Assembly (NCBI RefSeq): GCF_009687885.1
Contig: NZ_BLAF01000022.1
Span: 62,001-126,000 of the forward strand
Direction of reading: 5' to 3'
Length of the DNA stretch: 64,000 nucleotides
Source: Acrocarpospora pleiomorpha
GTDB taxonomy: Bacteria > Actinomycetota > Actinomycetes > Streptosporangiales > Streptosporangiaceae
The position numbers were made by a program, and so were the translations under genes. This document shows positions 1 through 8,217 of the stretch, piece after piece. The stretch's first letter is position 1; each line of letters starts with the position of its first letter. The notes beneath the pieces were generated by a model. The model was given only the letters and a program-made list of their open reading frames with translations, made no database searches and was not told the DNA's origin.

Positions 1-1290
1 GGCGAGGTGGTCGTGCTGGATGACCCGGCGCTCGGGCCGACCGCCATGCCCGGCTCTCCGGTCTGGCTGTCTGGGACCCCGGCCGTGCCTGACCGGCCGC
101 GCAGCCTGCCTGACGGGGATCGTGCGGAGATCTTAGAAGAGTTGGCTGCGCCGTCCGGTTCAGCGGGGCTGCCTGCGGGTGAGGGCGGATTGCCGTACCA
201 GGGGCGGAAGGTTGTGGATCTGACCCAGATTCTGGCCGGGCCGAGTGCGGGGCGCATTCTGGCCGAGTTCGGGGCCGACGTGGTCAAGATCAATGTGCCG
301 CAGCGGTGGGTGGGCGCGCATGGGTTTGTGAATCGGGGCAAACGCACCGTGCTGCTGGACGTCAAGTCGAGCCAGGGGCAGCAGGTCCTGTGGCGGTTGA
401 TCGATGAGGCGGATGTGCTCACGCACAACTTTCCCGGGCGGACCGCGGACAGCTACGGGCTGGGTTACCAGCACGTGCGGGCCCGTCGTCCGGACATCGT
501 CTACGTGTCGGTCAACTGTTTTGGGCGTGGCGGGCCGTGGTCGGATCGGCGCGGTTACGAGACGCAGGGTCAGGCGGCGACCGGGGTCATGGTCCGGGCT
601 GGTGGGGAGGGGCCGCCGGTGGTGTTCGGGCCGTACAACGTGCTGGATTACGGGACCGGCACGATGGCTGCGTTCGCCGCCGCGCTTGGCCTCTATCACC
701 GGGAGACCATGGGGCAAGGGCAGCACGTGCATGCCTCGCTCACTCAGACCGGCCTCTACCAGCAGGCCTGGCAGGTGCTGCGCCCGGCGGAGAGCCAAGG
801 GCCCGCCGCTCTCGGGCCGAGCCCGTGGCAGCGCTTCTACCAGGCCGCCGACGGCTGGTTCTTCCTCGGCGCGATGGAAGAGCAACTGCCCGCGCTGCGC
901 CAGGTGGTCGGCCTGGAAGAGCTGGACCCCGAACGCATCGCCGCCGCTTTCCGCACGTCCGGCGCGGCCGAGTGGACCCGGCGGCTGGTCGCGGCAGGAG
1001 TGGGCGCGCATCCGGTCTCCTCGCTCGGGGAGCTGATGACCGACCCGCGCGCCAGAACCCTCGGGCTGAGCGTCAACCAGGTCTCCGAGGAGGTCGGGGA
1101 GGTGGTGATGCCCGGTCTCGCCATCTCGGTCGAGGGCAATCCGCCCCGGCTGGGCGCGGCGGTCCGCCGCCCCGGCGCGGACGGGCGCGCGGTGCTGGAC
1201 GAGATCGGCCTGGGCGAGGAGGCCGACACGCTGGCGCGGGGCTGGGCCGTCCAGCTGGACGCGCTGCCTCCGGGCTGGAACCCCTTCTGA
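1..1290 (+). CDS. CaiB/BaiF family III CoA-transferase, 3' part of a two-domain protein (5' end outside window)
   Basis: Family III CoA-transferase, moving CoA between carboxylic acids. The frame is open to the left edge. The first ~60 residues (VVLDDPALGPTAMPGSP... ending ILEEL) resemble the C-terminal tail of one CaiB domain, and a complete second domain follows from GRKVVDLTQILAGPSAG. The sequence therefore looks like the end of a tandem two-domain transferase rather than a gene starting at GTG 7. The aspartate in NVLDYGTGTMAA aligns with the nucleophilic Asp of formyl-CoA transferase. Its stop overlaps the region just before the amidohydrolase gene, so the two are probably co-transcribed. 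The acid substrate cannot be read from sequence; the catabolic neighbours suggest activation of a degradation intermediate. Confidence 0.85.
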   Translation, partial: GEVVVLDDPALGPTAMPGSPVWLSGTPAVPDRPRSLPDGDRAEILEELAAPSGSAGLPAGEGGLPYQGRKVVDLTQILAGPSAGRILAEFGADVVKINVPQRWVGAHGFVNRGKRTVLLDVKSSQGQQVLWRLIDEADVLTHNFPGRTADSYGLGYQHVRARRPDIVYVSVNCFGRGGPWSDRRGYETQGQAATGVMVRAGGEGPPVVFGPYNVLDYGTGTMAAFAAALGLYHRETMGQGQHVHASLTQTGLYQQAWQVLRPAESQGPAALGPSPWQRFYQAADGWFFLGAMEEQLPALRQVVGLEELDPERIAAAFRTSGAAEWTRRLVAAGVGAHPVSSLGELMTDPRARTLGLSVNQVSEEVGEVVMPGLAISVEGNPPRLGAAVRRPGADGRAVLDEIGLGEEADTLARGWAVQLDALPPGWNPF

Positions 1291-1301
1291 TGGGAGATCC
1301 G

Positions 1302-2510
1302 ATGGAATACGACCTGCTGATCAGAGGCGGCCACGTCCTGGACCCGGGACAGGCCATCGACGGCGTCCTGGACGTGGCGATCACCGGCGGGCGCGTCAGC
1401 GCGCTCGGCCAGGACATCCTCGCCGACCAGGCCCGCCGCGTGATCGACGTGCGGGGCCGATATGTGGTGCCCGGCTTGATCGATCTGCACACCCACGTCG
1501 CGTACGGCGCCATCACCCCAGGCGTCGGCATGGAGGGTTGCGACCCCGACGTGATCGGCGTGGGCTCAGGAGTGACCACGCTCGTGGACGCGGGCTCGGT
1601 CGGCGTGGCCGCCATCGGCGTCTTCTCGGCCTTCATCCAGCCCAAGGCCAGCACCAGGATCGTGCCCTACCTGAACATCGGCAGCCACGCCCACACCATG
1701 CCCACCCTGGTGGACGTGAACAGCATGGACGAGATCGACCAGGACGCCATCGAGCGGTGCATGGCCGCCAATCCCGGCCTGGTTCAGGGCGTCAAGCTGC
1801 GGTTGGTCGGGCCGCTGGTCGCCGAGCGCGGCAAGGAGGTCTTCGCCGCCGCCAAGGACGTGGCCCGCGAGTACGGCGTCCCGCTCATGGTCCACATCGG
1901 CGACCTGTCCGCGCACCGGAGACCGAACCCCGAGCGGCTAGCTCCCATAACCCGGTTCGCCCTCGACCAGCTGGACCCCGGCGACATCCTCACCCACCTG
2001 TGCACGCCCAACCCCGGCGGCGCGCAGGGGATGACGCAAGCCCTGGTCGCGGCCAGGGAACGCGGGGTGATCCTGGACTCCGCGCTCGGCCGCGGCAACT
2101 TCGGCTACCGGGTGGCCAGCGAGCAGCGTGAACTGGGCCTCGCGCCGGACACCATCAGCAGCGACCTGACGGCGATGGGCCAGAACTTCCACTCGCTGCT
2201 CGAATGCATGGCGAAGTTCCTGGCTGTTGGCTACAGCCTGGCCGATGTGGTGCGGATGACCACGGTGAATGCGGCCAAGGCGATCGGCCTGGAGCACGAG
2301 CTGGGAGCCATCGCCGTCGGGCGCGAAGCCGATCTCACCGTCCTGGACCTGGTCGAGGGCGATTTCGAGTTCGTCGACACCGCGCAGGAGACCTTCCACG
2401 GCGGATACGGCCTGGTGCCCGTGCACACTGTACGAGCGGGAGAGCTGGTGCCACCGGTGTGGGGCACCCACCCGTGGGGCTGGCTCCCGGCCACCCGGGG
2501 GGCGTTATGA
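1302..2510 (+). CDS. COG3964-type metal-dependent amidohydrolase (dihydroorotase-like fold)
   Basis: Cytoplasmic TIM-barrel amidohydrolase of about 402 residues. It has the N-terminal metal motif D61-L-H63-T-H65, a candidate bridging lysine in GVKLRLVG, metal-ligand histidines in MVHIGD and ILTHLC, and the late aspartate in TISSDL. The HIGD / ILTH / SSDL spacing matches the COG3964 amidohydrolase/deacetylase group. I chose ATG 1302 because GGGAG lies five bases upstream; ATG 1290, overlapping the previous stop, is in frame but lacks that site. The stop overlaps the next start (ATGA). It probably opens an amide or lactam ring in the same pathway as the flanking CoA-transferase. The substrate is unknown. 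Confidence 0.85.
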   Translation: MEYDLLIRGGHVLDPGQAIDGVLDVAITGGRVSALGQDILADQARRVIDVRGRYVVPGLIDLHTHVAYGAITPGVGMEGCDPDVIGVGSGVTTLVDAGSVGVAAIGVFSAFIQPKASTRIVPYLNIGSHAHTMPTLVDVNSMDEIDQDAIERCMAANPGLVQGVKLRLVGPLVAERGKEVFAAAKDVAREYGVPLMVHIGDLSAHRRPNPERLAPITRFALDQLDPGDILTHLCTPNPGGAQGMTQALVAARERGVILDSALGRGNFGYRVASEQRELGLAPDTISSDLTAMGQNFHSLLECMAKFLAVGYSLADVVRMTTVNAAKAIGLEHELGAIAVGREADLTVLDLVEGDFEFVDTAQETFHGGYGLVPVHTVRAGELVPPVWGTHPWGWLPATRGAL

Positions 2511-3520
2511 CCACACGCGGCGACCGCCACCGCTTCCTCCTCGACGACGACTGGGAGCGCCTGCCCGACGGCCTGCGGCACGCGGATGTGACCGCCGTCG
2601 ACGTGGACGCCGACGACCGCGTCTACCTGTTCACCCGCTTCGACCACCAGGTCCTGGTCTATGAGCGCGACGGCACGTTCGTCCGCTCGTGGGGACTCGG
2701 CCTCTTCACCATGCCGCACGGCCTGACCGTCGGACCCGACGGCGCGATCTACTGCGTGGACGCCGGCGACCACACCGTGCGCAAGTTCACCCCCAAGGGA
2801 GAACTGCTCCTCACCATCGGAACCGAGGGCGTTCCCTCCGACACGGGCTACACCTCCAGCGGCCCCGCGCGGGTGCACAGCGTGGAGCGGGTGCGCCACC
2901 CCGGCGGCCCGTTCAACCGCTGCACCGCCCTCGCCGTCGCCCCCGACGGCGACCTGTACGTAACCGACGGATACGGCAACTGCCGCGTCCACCACTTCTC
3001 CCCCGACGGCGAACTGATCCACTCCTGGGGCGAGATCGGCACCGGCCCCGGCCAGTTCCACCTCCCGCACTGCCTGGACATCACCCCCGACGGCCGGATC
3101 CTGGTCGGCGACCGCGAGAACGACCGCATCCAGGTCTTCGACGCCGGCGGCCGGTTCATCGAGGCGTGGACGGACGTGCGCCGCCCCTGCGCGCTGACCG
3201 TCGCGCCGGACGGCACGGTCTTCGTGGCCGAGCTGTGGCGGCCGAAAGGCGCCAAGTCCTTCGTCCACGGCGAGATGACCGAGGACCACCCGGCCCGGCT
3301 CTCCGTTCTCGGCCGGGACGGCGGCGTGATCGAACGGTGGGGCGACTCCACCCAGGACCGCGCCGCCCCCGGCAACTTCATCGCCCCGCACGGCATCGCG
3401 CTGGACTCCCGCGGCGACCTGTACGTCGCCGAGGTGACCTACAGCTTCGCCGTCCGGCCTGGCCTGGTCGACCAGTCGTGCGCCAGTCACCAACTCCAGA
3501 AATTCAAAGGAATCGTATGA
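2507..3520 (+). CDS. NHL-repeat beta-propeller protein
   Basis: A 337-residue protein made almost wholly of NHL-type blades, each with the pattern hydrophobic-x-PDG-x-hydrophobic-YV-x-D and R-V/I-x-x-F. Good examples are LTVGPDGAIYCVDAGDHTVRKF and LDITPDGRILVGDRENDRIQVF. No signal peptide is visible, so it should be cytoplasmic. Relatives are described as SMP-30/gluconolactonase-like or peptidyl-amidoglycolate-lyase-like propellers; no catalytic assignment is possible here. It overlaps the amidohydrolase stop by four bases and ends overlapping the next start, so it is translationally coupled in the operon. A lactonase role next to amidohydrolases is plausible but only inferred. Confidence 0.8.
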   Translation: MTTRGDRHRFLLDDDWERLPDGLRHADVTAVDVDADDRVYLFTRFDHQVLVYERDGTFVRSWGLGLFTMPHGLTVGPDGAIYCVDAGDHTVRKFTPKGELLLTIGTEGVPSDTGYTSSGPARVHSVERVRHPGGPFNRCTALAVAPDGDLYVTDGYGNCRVHHFSPDGELIHSWGEIGTGPGQFHLPHCLDITPDGRILVGDRENDRIQVFDAGGRFIEAWTDVRRPCALTVAPDGTVFVAELWRPKGAKSFVHGEMTEDHPARLSVLGRDGGVIERWGDSTQDRAAPGNFIAPHGIALDSRGDLYVAEVTYSFAVRPGLVDQSCASHQLQKFKGIV

Positions 3521-4716
3521 GGCGCGACAACCACCGAATTCTCACCACCCACGGCGGCAACCTGCCCAGACCCAAGGACCTGGACGACCTGATCGCCCAA
3601 GGCGCGCGAGCGGCCGTGGACGAGCGGCTCCCGGGCGCGGTAGGCGAGGTCGTGGACCTCCAGATCGCCTGCGGCCTGGACACCGTCAACGACGGCGAGT
3701 ACGTCAAAGCCGCGAACATGTCCGGATATGCCGGTTATATCCATGCCCGGGTGACCGGCTGGGAGACCCTGCCCATCGAGCCGGGCACGCCGCCGAAGCG
3801 CGAATACGTGGCCGCCCGCGACAAGGCCGAGTTCCCGGGCATGTACGTCTCCGGCTTGTGGCTGGCGGGCTCGGGCGGCCCGATCCGGCCCGGCTTCTCG
3901 ACACCCGGCGCCGCCCCGAAGATGCCCACCACCGAACGCGTGTGCACGTCCCCGATCACCTACACCGGCCAGGACGCCATCGCCGCCGACATCGACGCCC
4001 TGAAGACCGCCCTGACAGGCCGGGAAGCGGACGGCTTCATCGCCGCCCTCGGCCCGCTCAGCCTGGGCGCCGGCGCGCGGAACGCGTACTACCCGAGCGA
4101 AGAGGACTACATGTTCGCGGTGGCCGAGGCGCTCCGCGAGGAGTACCGGGCGATCACCGACGCCGGTCTGATCCTGCAGATCGACGAGCCGGAGTTCGCC
4201 ACCACCTGGCAGTTCCATCCCAGCTGGACGGTGGAGGACCTGCGCCGCTACCTGGAGTCCGCGGTCGAGGTGATCAACCACAGCATCGCCGGGCTGCCCG
4301 CCGAGCAGATCCGGCTGCACACCTGCTGGGGCAGCGGCCACCGCCCGCACACCCAGGACATCGGCCTGCGCCACATCGCCGACCTGCTGATCAAGGTCAA
4401 CGCGGGTGCGTACGCGATCGAGTCAGGAAATGTCCGGCACGCGCACGAGTGGCGGGTGTGGGAGGACGTGAAGCTGCCCGAGGGCAAGATCCTCATCCCT
4501 GGGGTGGTCAGCCACGCGACCGACCTGGTCGAGCATCCCGAGCTGGTCGCCGAGCGGCTGGTGAACTTCGCCGGCGTGGTCGGCAGGGAGAACCTGCACG
4601 CCGGCACAGACTGCGGGATCGGATCCCGGGTGGGACACGAGGAGATCGTCTGGGCGAAGCTGCGCGCTCTCGCCGAAGGCGCCGTTATCGCCGCTGAGCG
4701 ATTGCGGGACAAGTGA
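3517..4716 (+). CDS. MetE C-terminal-like zinc methyltransferase (cobalamin-independent methionine synthase family)
   Basis: A 399-residue protein resembling only the C-terminal catalytic half of MetE. The zinc ligands of that family are recognisable in order: His and Cys in RLHTCWG, Glu in AIESGN, and Cys in GTDCGIG. The acidic LQIDEPEF segment of the barrel is also present. AAAGGA precedes ATG 3517, which overlaps the preceding stop. True MetE is about 750 residues with a duplicated barrel, so this is a short paralogue. No methionine-biosynthesis gene is nearby; its place inside a catabolic operon suggests methyl-group removal from a methoxylated or methylated substrate. That role is inference. 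Confidence 0.8.
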   Translation: MRRDNHRILTTHGGNLPRPKDLDDLIAQGARAAVDERLPGAVGEVVDLQIACGLDTVNDGEYVKAANMSGYAGYIHARVTGWETLPIEPGTPPKREYVAARDKAEFPGMYVSGLWLAGSGGPIRPGFSTPGAAPKMPTTERVCTSPITYTGQDAIAADIDALKTALTGREADGFIAALGPLSLGAGARNAYYPSEEDYMFAVAEALREEYRAITDAGLILQIDEPEFATTWQFHPSWTVEDLRRYLESAVEVINHSIAGLPAEQIRLHTCWGSGHRPHTQDIGLRHIADLLIKVNAGAYAIESGNVRHAHEWRVWEDVKLPEGKILIPGVVSHATDLVEHPELVAERLVNFAGVVGRENLHAGTDCGIGSRVGHEEIVWAKLRALAEGAVIAAERLRDK

Positions 4717-4734
4717 AATATGGAGGCAAGGGCC

Positions 4735-6282
4735 GTGAAACGAACGTCAGTGAAATCGGCCGGTGTGATCCTCACCTTAGGTCTCGTCCTCGCCGGGTGC
4801 GGGAGCGAGACCGGGGGGAGTCCGGCCGGGAGCGCCCAACCGGCCGCGGCGGGATATGACAACAACGCCATCCTGAGGTGGGCGGTGCCGGGCATGCCGA
4901 CCTCCTTCGACCCGCGCAAGTCGGCGCCGCTGGACCCCGTCTTCCTGGACGTCGTCTACGAGAGCCTGATCAACCGGACCCCGGCCGGGGAGATCATTCC
5001 TGGCCTGGCCACCGAGTGGGAGCTCGCGGACGAGAACAAGACGATCACCTTCAAGCTGCGGCAGGGCGTGAAGTTCCACAACGGGGAGGAGCTGAACGCC
5101 GAAGCCGTCAAGGCGTCCCTGGAGGCGTACAAGAAGGAAGGGGCGCAGGCGGGAGCCCTCGCGGGGCTTGAGCAGGTCGAGGTGGTCGCCCCCGACCAGG
5201 TCAAGCTGACCTTCAAGGAGCCGTCCGGCTACATGATCAACGTGCTGGCCGGGGAGCCGGGCATCGTGGTCGCGCCGAGCGCGCTCACCGACCCCGGCCT
5301 GACCGCCAAGCCGGTCGGCACCGGGCCGTTCCAGCTGGACACCCTCAGTGAGGGCAAGGTGACCTTCAAGAGGTTCGACGGCTACTGGGACGCCAAGCGC
5401 ATCACCATCGGCGGCATCGAGATGGCGGTCTACTCCGACGAGTCCACCCGGCTGCGCGCGGTCAAGTCGGGCCAGGCGGACGGCACGTCCATCACGCCCA
5501 GCCAGATCAAGGAGTCCGAGGCGGCCGGCCTGACCGTGATCAGAGGGCCGAACACCACCTTCAACGGCATCCTCATCAACACCGGCTCCGACAAGCTGGC
5601 CGACCCGAAGATCCGCCAGGCCATGCTGTACGCGATCGACCGCGAGTCGATCAGCAAGAACCTGTACGCCAGCTCCTGCGCGCCGGCCGTGCAGCCGCTC
5701 CAGCAGGGCTTCTGGGCGAACGTGCCCGAGCTCAACGACGTCAAGCCGTACTACGACACGGCCAAGGCCAAGCAGTTGCTGACCGAGGCGGGTTTCCCGG
5801 ACGGCTTCGAGATGCAGCTGGAGGTCGGCCCCAACACCTCCTACCAGACCCTGGCGCAGGCGCTCCAGGCCCAGCTGCAGCAGGTCGGCATCAAGGTCAC
5901 CATCAAGGTGCTGGAGTTCCAGCAGATGGTGAACGCGCGCAGGACCGGCAAGTTCACCGCCACCGTCTCGCTGCTCCAGGCCGGGCGGCCCGACCCGAGT
6001 CAGTTCGTCGCCGACTTCTACCTCAAGGGCGGCCTCTACAACCCCGGCGGCTTCGAGCTGCCCGGCGGCGCGGAGCTGCTCGCCGAGGCGCGGGTCAGCG
6101 ACGACGTGACCCAGCGCGCGGCGCCGCTCCAGGAGATCTTCAAGAAGGTGCTGGAGGTCGGTCCGCCGGTGGTGCCGGTCTGCGGCGTCACCTACGTGGC
6201 CGCCTTCCGCAAGGGTGTCACCGGCATGGAGGTGCCGGTGACGGGCGACTACGACTTCGCCCCCATCAAGATCAGCTCATAA
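4735..6282 (+). CDS. ABC transporter substrate-binding lipoprotein, family 5 (oligopeptide/nickel type)
   Basis: Extracytoplasmic solute-binding protein of about 515 residues. GTG 4735 is chosen because GGAGG lies eight bases upstream; ATG 4720 is in frame but sits before that ribosome site. The N-terminus has lysine/arginine, a hydrophobic core and the lipobox L-A-G-C, so the mature protein is a membrane-anchored lipoprotein. The SBP_bac_5 signature is visible in FDPRKSAPLDPVFLDVVYESL and in the long stretch with GPFQLD and IRQAMLYAIDRESI. No permease or ATPase gene for this family is in the window, so partners lie upstream or elsewhere. It presumably delivers the compound degraded by this operon. 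Confidence 0.9.
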   Translation: MKRTSVKSAGVILTLGLVLAGCGSETGGSPAGSAQPAAAGYDNNAILRWAVPGMPTSFDPRKSAPLDPVFLDVVYESLINRTPAGEIIPGLATEWELADENKTITFKLRQGVKFHNGEELNAEAVKASLEAYKKEGAQAGALAGLEQVEVVAPDQVKLTFKEPSGYMINVLAGEPGIVVAPSALTDPGLTAKPVGTGPFQLDTLSEGKVTFKRFDGYWDAKRITIGGIEMAVYSDESTRLRAVKSGQADGTSITPSQIKESEAAGLTVIRGPNTTFNGILINTGSDKLADPKIRQAMLYAIDRESISKNLYASSCAPAVQPLQQGFWANVPELNDVKPYYDTAKAKQLLTEAGFPDGFEMQLEVGPNTSYQTLAQALQAQLQQVGIKVTIKVLEFQQMVNARRTGKFTATVSLLQAGRPDPSQFVADFYLKGGLYNPGGFELPGGAELLAEARVSDDVTQRAAPLQEIFKKVLEVGPPVVPVCGVTYVAAFRKGVTGMEVPVTGDYDFAPIKISS

Positions 6283-6288
6283 GTCGCA

Positions 6289-6313
6289 GGGGGGCGTCCC
6301 TGGGGCGCCCCCC
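6289..6313 (+). terminator. GC-rich hairpin between binding-protein and SDR genes
   Basis: Perfect 8-bp inverted repeat GGGGGGCG / CGCCCCCC with a 9-base loop, seven bases after the lipoprotein stop and upstream of the SDR ribosome site. There is no T-run. It may act as a partial terminator or 3' stabiliser giving higher expression of the binding protein than of the downstream gene. Confidence 0.5.
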
Positions 6314-6336
6314 GGAACACCCATGGAGGAAGAACT

Positions 6337-7224
6337 GTGCGGCTCGACGACAAGGTCGCGATCGTCACCGGATCAGGACGGGGCCTCGGCCGCGCGTACG
6401 CCGAGGCGCTGGCCGCCGCGGGCGCGGGCGTGGTCGTCAACGACATCGACGGCGACGCGGCCTCCGAAACCGTGGACGCGATCGTCGGCGCGGGCGGCCG
6501 GGCCGTCGCCGAGGTGTGCGCGGTCGGTACGGCGGAGTCGGCGGACGCCCTCGTCCGGCGTGCCGTGGCCGAATTCGGCCGCCTTGATGTGATGTGCACC
6601 AACGCGGGAGCACTCCGCGACCGCACCCTGGGCAAGGTCACCGACGAGGAGTTCGACCTGGTCGTGAACAGCCACGTGCGGGGCACCTTCACCTGCGGCC
6701 GGGCCGCCGCCGCCCGCTTCCGCGAGCAGGGCGGCGGGGGCCGCCTGATCCTCGTCGGTTCGCCCGCGGGGCAGTACGGCAGTTTCGGGCAGACCGCGTA
6801 CTCGGCGTCCAAGGCGGCGATCATCGCCATGGTCCGGGTCTGGTCGATCGAACTGGCCAAGGCCGAGGTGACCGTCAACGCGATCGTCCCGATCGCGCTG
6901 ACCCGGATGGCGGCGACCATCCCGAACCTCACCGAGGTGGTGGCCCAGGTGGAGGCCGGCGCCCCGGTCCCGCCCGAACTCCGCCGCAGGGGCATCGGCA
7001 CGGTTCAGGACGTGGCCCCCCTGGTGGTCTTCCTGGCTTCGGCGGACTCGGCCGGGATCACCGGTCAGTATTTCGGCTTCGGCGGCGACAAGTTCGCCAT
7101 CTGGGGCCACCCCAAGGAGGAGTTCGTGACCTACCGGGAGGGCGGCTGGACGGCGGACCAGCTGGCGACCGACTTCGCCGGCTTCAGCGAGCACCTGCAG
7201 AGCCACCTGCCACCGGGCCGCTGA
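6337..7224 (+). CDS. short-chain dehydrogenase/reductase
   Basis: SDR of 295 residues with NAD(P) motif T-G-S-G-R-G-L-G near residue 12, the N-A-G-A segment, a serine in LVGSPAG, and the catalytic Y-S-A-S-K. GTG 6337 is preceded by GGAGGA at a good distance. The ~45-residue C-terminal tail after the fold is longer than in a minimal SDR and resembles hydroxyacyl-CoA dehydrogenase-type or multifunctional-enzyme SDRs. It is probably the last gene of the first operon, since a strong bidirectional hairpin follows at 7321. It likely oxidises a hydroxyl intermediate of the pathway; the substrate is unknown. Confidence 0.85.
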   Translation: MRLDDKVAIVTGSGRGLGRAYAEALAAAGAGVVVNDIDGDAASETVDAIVGAGGRAVAEVCAVGTAESADALVRRAVAEFGRLDVMCTNAGALRDRTLGKVTDEEFDLVVNSHVRGTFTCGRAAAARFREQGGGGRLILVGSPAGQYGSFGQTAYSASKAAIIAMVRVWSIELAKAEVTVNAIVPIALTRMAATIPNLTEVVAQVEAGAPVPPELRRRGIGTVQDVAPLVVFLASADSAGITGQYFGFGGDKFAIWGHPKEEFVTYREGGWTADQLATDFAGFSEHLQSHLPPGR

Positions 7225-7320
7225 ACCGGCTCTGTCCTGCTGCGGTTGGTACCGCGGTGACGGGATCGCACGCACCCGCCCGGCGGGGAACGGCTCTCAG
7301 GTCTGTTATCGGCATCGCAA

Positions 7321-7347
7321 GCCCAGCAGGGTTTTGCCCTGCTGGGC
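7321..7347. terminator. bidirectional hairpin terminator between convergent genes
   Basis: Perfect 11-bp inverted repeat, arms GCCCAGCAGGG and CCCTGCTGGGC, with loop TTTTG. It lies in the 192-base gap between the plus-strand SDR (stop at 7224) and the convergent minus-strand amidohydrolase (stop at 7417). There is no U-tract on either side, as is usual for actinobacterial terminators. Confidence 0.8.
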
Positions 7348-7416
7348 CCGCTGCCGCACGCGGCCTAAGCTGTCGAATCCATTGATGGTGAGGAGCTGCA
7401 AGCTCAACCCTTCAGA

Positions 7417-8217
7417 TCAGGGCCGAGAAGCTGACCTGAAGTAGAACGCCAGGGAGGTCCGGGTGATCTGCTCGCGTAACGCGGGATCCGGCACCGTGGT
7501 CGCGAAGGAGTTCACCGCGTCCTGGTAAGTGAGCGGCCGTCGCGCGCCGACGAATGGGGCGTCGCTGCCCCAGAACAGTCGTTCCGGCCCGGTGGCGGAG
7601 AGCAGCGTCGCCGCGTATCCGGCCAGCCTGGCGGGAGAGACGCCAAACCGGTATCCGGCCGACAGTTTTACCCAGACCTGGCCGGTGGCCAGGCCGCGCA
7701 GCAGCGCGGCGCCTCCGGGGTTGGCGTAGCCGGTTTCGGGGTGCGGGTCGCCGAAATGGTCCACGACCACCTTTATCCCGGCAGCCAGCAGCGAGTCCAG
7801 CACCGGCGGCAGCCGCGCCGACTCGATGTTGAGCTCGACGTGCCAGTCCAACTCGGCGATCTGCCGCAGCAGCGTGCGATAGCCGGGTTCGCGCAGGTCC
7901 GGCAGGTCGGTACGGCGACGCCATTGAAACCGCACTCCGACCACGCCGATCAGCCCGGCCAAATCGGCCAGCTCAGTGCCCGGTTCCACATGCACCGTGC
8001 CGCGCAGCCGAGGGTGGGCGCGCAGCGCGGCCAGGGTGTATTCGTTCTGGTCGCCGAGCAGGCTCATCGCCGAGATCACCGCGTGGCTCACGCCGTGCGC
8101 GTCCATCATCGGCAGGAACGCCTCGGCGGTCAGGTCGCCCTCCGGCCGCGTCCAGGCTCCGGCCGCCAGCGGCAGCGTCCGGCTGAACAGGTGCACATGG
8201 GCGTCGACCAGCGTCAC
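7417..8217 (-). CDS. amidohydrolase-2 family metal-dependent hydrolase/decarboxylase
   Basis: TIM-barrel amidohydrolase-2 protein of 266 residues. The N-terminus has the metal motif D-A-H-V-H, later ligands are suggested by VVDHFGD, and the C-terminal F-W-G-S-D-A-P-F supplies the conserved aspartate. The family includes 2-pyrone-4,6-dicarboxylate hydrolase and several ring-acid decarboxylases. The GTG start at 8217 overlaps the stop of the second amidohydrolase (GTGA), so the two are translationally coupled, and they are paralogous in outline. It is the last gene of the 11308-7417 operon. Substrate unknown; lactone hydrolysis or decarboxylation are the reasonable options. Confidence 0.82.
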   Translation of the reverse strand: MTLVDAHVHLFSRTLPLAAGAWTRPEGDLTAEAFLPMMDAHGVSHAVISAMSLLGDQNEYTLAALRAHPRLRGTVHVEPGTELADLAGLIGVVGVRFQWRRRTDLPDLREPGYRTLLRQIAELDWHVELNIESARLPPVLDSLLAAGIKVVVDHFGDPHPETGYANPGGAALLRGLATGQVWVKLSAGYRFGVSPARLAGYAATLLSATGPERLFWGSDAPFVGARRPLTYQDAVNSFATTVPDPALREQITRTSLAFYFRSASRP

